The notes below the pieces were generated by a model. It was not told the DNA's origin, searched no databases, and saw only the letters and a list, made by a program, of their open reading frames with translations. Source: Gp13-AA77 sp035516075 (lineage in GTDB: Bacteria; Acidobacteriota; Terriglobia; UBA7540). From it: a stretch of DNA of 8,672 bases. The DNA is taken from NCBI GenBank assembly GCA_035516075.1, contig DATJAQ010000057.1, forward strand, positions 1-8,672, in the 5' to 3' direction. Positions 5,696 through 8,672 of the stretch are shown here, one piece after another; position 1 is the stretch's first letter; each line of letters starts with the position of its first letter. Position numbers and translations under genes: made by a program.

Positions 5696-6466
5696 ATGAG
5701 CGAAGACCGGCCCTACATCCAATTCGACCACGTCTGCAAAGCCTTCGACGACCAGCCCGTGCTGGAAGACGTCAGCTTCGACGTGCGCACCGGCGAAATG
5801 GTGGTGGTGATGGGCAAGAGCGGTGTGGGCAAAAGTGTCATCCTCAAGCACCTCATGGGGTTCCTGAAGCCGGACTCCGGCGAGGTGTGGGTGGCGGGAC
5901 GGGAGGTCTCGCGCCTGCCGGAGTCCGAACTGCTTAACGTGCGGCGTTGCGTCACCATGGTGTTCCAGTCGGGGGCGCTGTTTGATTCACTGACGGTGGC
6001 GGAGAACGTGGCCTACCCTCTGCGCGAGCGCGCGGCACGCGACCACCCCATGCCGGAAGAAGCTATTCAGGCGCGCGTGGACGAACTGCTCGGGCTGGTG
6101 GAGGTGCAGGATACCCGCGAGCTGATGCCAGCGGACCTGAGCACCGGCATGAAACGCGCGGTGGCGATCGCGCGGGCCCTGGCGGCGGAGCCCGAATGCC
6201 TGCTCTACGACGAGCCCACCACCATGGTCGATCCGCTGATGGCGGTTAACATCGGCGACCTCATTCTGAAGCTCAAACACGTGACGGGTCTTACGTCGGT
6301 GGTGGTCACCCACGACGTGCGGCTGGCCCGCAAGCTGGCCGATCGCGTGGTGTTCCTGGTGGACGGCCGGGTGGCGTTTTTCGGAACCGTCGCCGAGCTC
6401 GGAACCTGCGAGGAGCCCATGGTGCAGGCGTTCCTCTATCTCGATGACGTAAAACTCATGGCGTAG
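5696..6466 (+). CDS. MlaF-like ABC transporter ATP-binding protein with variant signature
   Basis: Predicted 256-residue cytoplasmic ATPase of the MlaF/Mce-associated class, which powers lipid movement between membranes. Walker A GKSGVGKS is at 40-47. The Q-loop is in MVFQSGALFDSLTVAENVAYPL (Gln91), a stretch typical of MlaF. Walker B CLLYDE spans 168-173 with Glu173 catalytic, and the H-loop His206 is in VVVTHD. The ABC signature reads LSTGM (148-152) instead of LSGGQ or LSGGM, and the D-loop reads TTMVDP instead of TTGLDP. The rest of the fold appears intact, so it is probably active with a subfamily-specific signature. The ATG at 5696 matches where the family usually begins (YIQFDHVCKAF). 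An in-frame GTG at 5630 would overlap mobA and add 22 unconserved-looking residues. Neither start has a clear ribosome site. No permease (MlaE-like) or MCE protein is adjacent, so its membrane partners must lie elsewhere. Confidence 0.88.
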   Translation: MSEDRPYIQFDHVCKAFDDQPVLEDVSFDVRTGEMVVVMGKSGVGKSVILKHLMGFLKPDSGEVWVAGREVSRLPESELLNVRRCVTMVFQSGALFDSLTVAENVAYPLRERAARDHPMPEEAIQARVDELLGLVEVQDTRELMPADLSTGMKRAVAIARALAAEPECLLYDEPTTMVDPLMAVNIGDLILKLKHVTGLTSVVVTHDVRLARKLADRVVFLVDGRVAFFGTVAELGTCEEPMVQAFLYLDDVKLMA

Positions 6467-6486
6467 ATTGTCCCGCAGCGCGCTCG

Positions 6487-7296
6487 ATGAAATCCAAACC
6501 AGAGATGACGCTCGACCGCCTGCTGTCGCGCTTCGGCGTGGCCTCGCGGACCGTGGCGCGCGAAGCCATTCAGGCGGGACGTGTGCGGGTGAACGGCCGC
6601 ATCCAGCGTGACCCCGCCTGCTGGGTGCGGCCGCGGCACGACCACGTCCAACTCGATGGCGAACGGCTGCGGCCGGAACGCAAGGTGTATCTCGCGTTCT
6701 ACAAGCCGAAGGGCGTGATTGTGACCCGCGCCGACCCCGACGGCCGTAAGACGGTGTACGACTACCTGGAGGATTACCTCCGGGGCCTCTCAAAGAATCG
6801 AGGCGGCAGTGAAGGCGGCACGAAAGCCAAGGGCTCTTGGCTGGCTCCCGTGGGCCGCCTCGACAAAGACACGTCGGGGCTGCTGCTGGCCACCAACGAC
6901 ACCGAATTCGCCCACTTCGTCACCAGCCCGGAGTCTTGCGTGCCGAAGACGTACCGCGTGAAACTGAACGGCCTGATGGACGAGGAGACGCTGTCGAGCC
7001 TGCGCTCGGGCGTGCGCATGAAACGCGGCGACGCAGCGCGGCCGCTCTCCGTGCGCCGGCTGGAGGATCGCGGCAAGTATACCTGGCTCGAAATCGTCCT
7101 CACCGAAGGCAAGAACCGCGAGGTGCGCCGCATGGTGGAGGCCGTCGGCTTCAAAGTATTGAAGCTGGTGCGAACCTCCATTGGCCCGCTCACGCTGTCA
7201 GGCCTCGAAGTCGGTCGGGTGCGGCCGCTCTCTGCGGCGGAGGTCGCCGCCGTAAGGAGCATCCGTCCACACCTACCGCTTGGCGGCCCTCACTGA
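6487..7296 (+). CDS. RsuA/RluB-family rRNA pseudouridine synthase
   Basis: Converts a specific uridine in ribosomal RNA to pseudouridine. The 269-residue protein has an N-terminal S4 RNA-binding domain (about 8-55: LDRLLSRFGVASR and AGRVRVNG) followed by the RsuA/RluB/E/F-type catalytic domain. YKPKGVIVT (72-80) is the usual first catalytic-domain motif. The active-site segment is GRLDKDTSGLLLATND (123-138) with Asp126 as catalytic aspartate. The conserved C-terminal EGKNREVRRM (207-216) completes the family pattern. A hydrophilic glycine/lysine/serine-rich stretch at about 100-117, just before the catalytic motif, looks like a flexible loop. Sequence alone does not tell whether it modifies 16S or 23S rRNA; RluB-like is my best guess. 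The ATG at 6487 is 20 bases after the ABC gene stop and lacks a clear Shine-Dalgarno, so it probably depends on the upstream transcript. Confidence 0.92.
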   Translation: MKSKPEMTLDRLLSRFGVASRTVAREAIQAGRVRVNGRIQRDPACWVRPRHDHVQLDGERLRPERKVYLAFYKPKGVIVTRADPDGRKTVYDYLEDYLRGLSKNRGGSEGGTKAKGSWLAPVGRLDKDTSGLLLATNDTEFAHFVTSPESCVPKTYRVKLNGLMDEETLSSLRSGVRMKRGDAARPLSVRRLEDRGKYTWLEIVLTEGKNREVRRMVEAVGFKVLKLVRTSIGPLTLSGLEVGRVRPLSAAEVAAVRSIRPHLPLGGPH

Positions 7297-7305
7297 GTTT
7301 TGGGG

Positions 7306-7334
7306 TTGACACCCGCCTTTGAGGAGGCTACCGT
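7306..7334 (+). promoter_or_regulatory. Sigma-70-like promoter for the M23 peptidase gene
   Basis: A perfect TTGACA (7306-7311) is followed after exactly 17 bases by TACCGT (7329-7334), which keeps the key T, A and final T of the -10 consensus. It begins 10 bases after the pseudouridine synthase stop. Transcription would start near 7341 and give a leader of about 120 bases before the M23 ATG. This indicates the peptidase is transcribed separately from the three genes upstream. Confidence 0.7.
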
Positions 7335-7463
7335 TAGGAAGCACCCATCAGGGGGGGCGGTTCTACGCTTTCGGCTGTTCTTTTGAAGTTTTCGTGAAAG
7401 ACCCACGGCCGCATCGCTCTGCAGTATTCGCGGCAACTCGAGACTGTCCATTTCGGGGGGTTC

Positions 7464-8357
7464 ATGCCATCCAATAGGAAGTACTATACTTTCCTGATCG
7501 TGGCGCCTCACGGGCGCCTGCGCAAAATCCAATTGCCGCACTACGCCGTGCATCTGGCTCTGGTGATTGGTTTCGGCGCTCTGATCGGCCTGGCGGCGCT
7601 CGCGAACAGTTACGCGCGCATGCTCCTGAAGGTGGCCAATTACAACGACGTCCGGAATGAGCGCGAGGCCCTGAAGACGCAGTATCAGAACCTGGAAAGC
7701 ACTGCCAGCAGCACCAACGCCAAGCTGACTTCGCTTGAATCGCTGGCCTCGGAAGTGGCCCTCACCTACGGCTTCGGCACCAACTCACGTCCTGCCCTGC
7801 CCCGCGCCCTGTTTGCCCTCGCCACGCAAAGCAACGCCACGTTGGAAGCGAGCTACAACGCCTCCTCTTACGCTTTCAACCTGATGAAGACCACGGCTTT
7901 GAGTGCTCCTCCCGACCCGATGATCCGGGCGCTTGTACCTTCGATCACCACCTTCGATCGCGCCGCCATCCCGACCCTCTGGCCTCTTCACGGGCAGATC
8001 ACGGGCGGCTTTGGCGAGCGCATGGATCCTCTGAGTGGTGAAGAGGCGGTGCACGCGGGTGTGGACATCTCCGCGCCCAAGGGCACAGACGTGGAGGCCA
8101 CCGGCGACGGCGTGGTGCTGGAAGCGGGCCGGCACGAGTCCGGCTACGGCAACGAAGTGATCATCGACCACGGCGACGGTATTAGCACCAAGTACGCCCA
8201 TCTCAGCGCGGTGTACGTGACCGCCGGCGAGGAAGTGACCCGCGGCGAAGTGATCGGCGCGGTTGGAATGACGGGCCGGTCGACGGGTCCCCACCTCCAC
8301 TACGAGGTGCTGGTCCACAACACACCGGTGAATCCGGCGAAGTTTCTGGGTAAGTAG
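7464..8357 (+). CDS. Membrane-anchored M23 (LytM-type) metallopeptidase
   Basis: Probable cell-wall endopeptidase, cutting peptide cross-links of peptidoglycan in the periplasm. The 297-residue protein has a short basic cytoplasmic N-terminus, one membrane helix (about 28-49), a region likely to be coiled coil (about 60-98), a linker, and a C-terminal M23 domain (about 170-295). The zinc site is complete: HAGVD supplies His197 and Asp201, and HLHYEV supplies His279. The catalytic histidines His246 (YAHL) and His277 are present, so it should be an active enzyme, not an EnvC/NlpD-like activator. The anchor-coiled-coil-M23 layout is common in proteins acting in cell growth or division. The ATG at 7464 is preceded by GGGGGG (7455-7460) at only 3 bases, a poor ribosome site. 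A strong promoter lies upstream at 7306-7334. The next gene on the right is convergent. Confidence 0.93.
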   Translation: MPSNRKYYTFLIVAPHGRLRKIQLPHYAVHLALVIGFGALIGLAALANSYARMLLKVANYNDVRNEREALKTQYQNLESTASSTNAKLTSLESLASEVALTYGFGTNSRPALPRALFALATQSNATLEASYNASSYAFNLMKTTALSAPPDPMIRALVPSITTFDRAAIPTLWPLHGQITGGFGERMDPLSGEEAVHAGVDISAPKGTDVEATGDGVVLEAGRHESGYGNEVIIDHGDGISTKYAHLSAVYVTAGEEVTRGEVIGAVGMTGRSTGPHLHYEVLVHNTPVNPAKFLGK

Positions 8358-8547
8358 CTGTCGCGGCACCCAGCGGGCCCTGGCAGCTCCGCACGCCTAC
8401 TCCTCCAGGAGCGGGCGCGGCTGGAACACTCGATCACCGTCGGTCCTTCGAGAGCCGGCCCCGCCCGCCCCCTCGTTTTCAGACTCCTTCCAATTGAGAC
8501 GAAACCTGCCCCCGATTTTGCGGTCCGCCTGAGGTCGGCGGCGCAAC

Positions 8548-8571
8548 CCGGGCGCCGCAGAGCGGGCCCGG
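8548..8571. terminator. GC-rich hairpin between convergent genes
   Basis: CCGGGC (8548-8553) pairs with GCCCGG (8566-8571). Inside it CCGC (8555-8558) pairs with GCGG (8562-8565) around the loop AGA, with one bulged G at 8554. The result is a 10-bp GC stem whose edge is two bases from the stop of the minus-strand gene. No T-run follows on either strand, so it is a candidate terminator of the hairpin-only type, possibly serving both convergent genes. The rest of 8358-8547 shows only weaker inverted repeats and no gene I can support. Confidence 0.4.
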
Positions 8572-8573
8572 TG

Positions 8574-8672
8574 TCAGTGAGGGATTTTGGCCAGCAGGGC
8601 GCGCGCTTCGCCCTGCCAGGGGCTCTCCAGCTTGACGGCCTCGCTCAGCGCGGCGGCGGCGGCGCGATGGTC
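8574..8672 (-). CDS. C-terminal fragment of a probable TPR protein (runs off the window)
   Basis: Only the last 32 residues and a TGA stop are in the window. The visible sequence is alanine-rich and helical (AAAAALSEAVKLES, then a second helix ending ALLAKIPH). An A-L-x-x-A-V-K-L helix followed by P-W and another helix of the A-R-A-L-L-A type is typical of the end of a tetratricopeptide repeat array, where a capping helix follows the final repeat. It converges on the M23 gene. The start, length and function cannot be seen, and the family call rests on a very short stretch. Confidence 0.55.
   Translation of the reverse strand, partial: DHRAAAAALSEAVKLESPWQGEARALLAKIPH

Noticed and set aside
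5987..6793. A 268-codon minus-strand open frame opposite the ABC ATPase and pseudouridine synthase
   Set aside because: It spans the junction of two well-supported genes, has a repetitive Arg/His/Gly composition and shows no motif.
1..8672. CRISPR arrays, tRNA or rRNA genes, transposases, integrases, toxin-antitoxin or defence genes
   Set aside because: I looked on both strands and saw no regularly spaced repeats, no tRNA-like cloverleaf and no protein motif of these kinds.

Overview
This is a GC-rich bacterial chromosomal window with tightly packed genes and no rRNA, tRNA, CRISPR array, insertion sequence, integrase or phage gene that I can see. The gene style suggests Acidobacteriota, perhaps Bryobacterales/Solibacter-like: an FHS-family sugar transporter next to a ROK kinase, an MlaF-like ATPase with an unusual signature, and an M23 protein with one N-terminal membrane anchor. 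That assignment is inference from protein style and composition. No marker gene fixes it.

Left half (1-4902), all on the minus strand. Reading leftward from about 4040, five genes run head to tail with gaps of 46, 65, 4 and 44 bases: a YqeY/GatB-like protein, a four-helix membrane protein of unknown function, an FHS/MFS sugar permease, a ROK-family kinase-like protein, and a second unknown membrane protein. The permease and ROK genes are 4 bases apart and look like a sugar uptake and phosphorylation pair. Upstream of this set lies msrA, encoding an apparently exported methionine sulfoxide reductase A. It is separated from yqeY by about 200 bases holding a cluster of strong hairpins and the probable yqeY promoter.

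Right half (5047-8357), plus strand. A divergent intergenic region separates msrA from mobA (molybdenum cofactor guanylyltransferase type). mobA is followed closely by an MlaF-like ABC ATPase and an RsuA/RluB-type pseudouridine synthase, with gaps of 37 and 20 bases. None of these three has a clear Shine-Dalgarno sequence. A good sigma-70-like promoter then precedes a separately transcribed, membrane-anchored M23 metallopeptidase. The window ends with a GC-rich hairpin and the C-terminal end of a convergent minus-strand gene, probably a TPR protein.

Most of this is housekeeping (RNA modification, protein repair, cofactor synthesis, cell wall and envelope work) plus one sugar-use pair. I found no convincing evidence of an undescribed multigene system. 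The best leads are the orphan MlaF-like ATPase with altered ABC signature and D-loop, the exported MsrA with a single cysteine and a 22-bp palindrome in its linker, the hairpin cluster after msrA, and the contrast in ribosome-binding-site use between the two strands.
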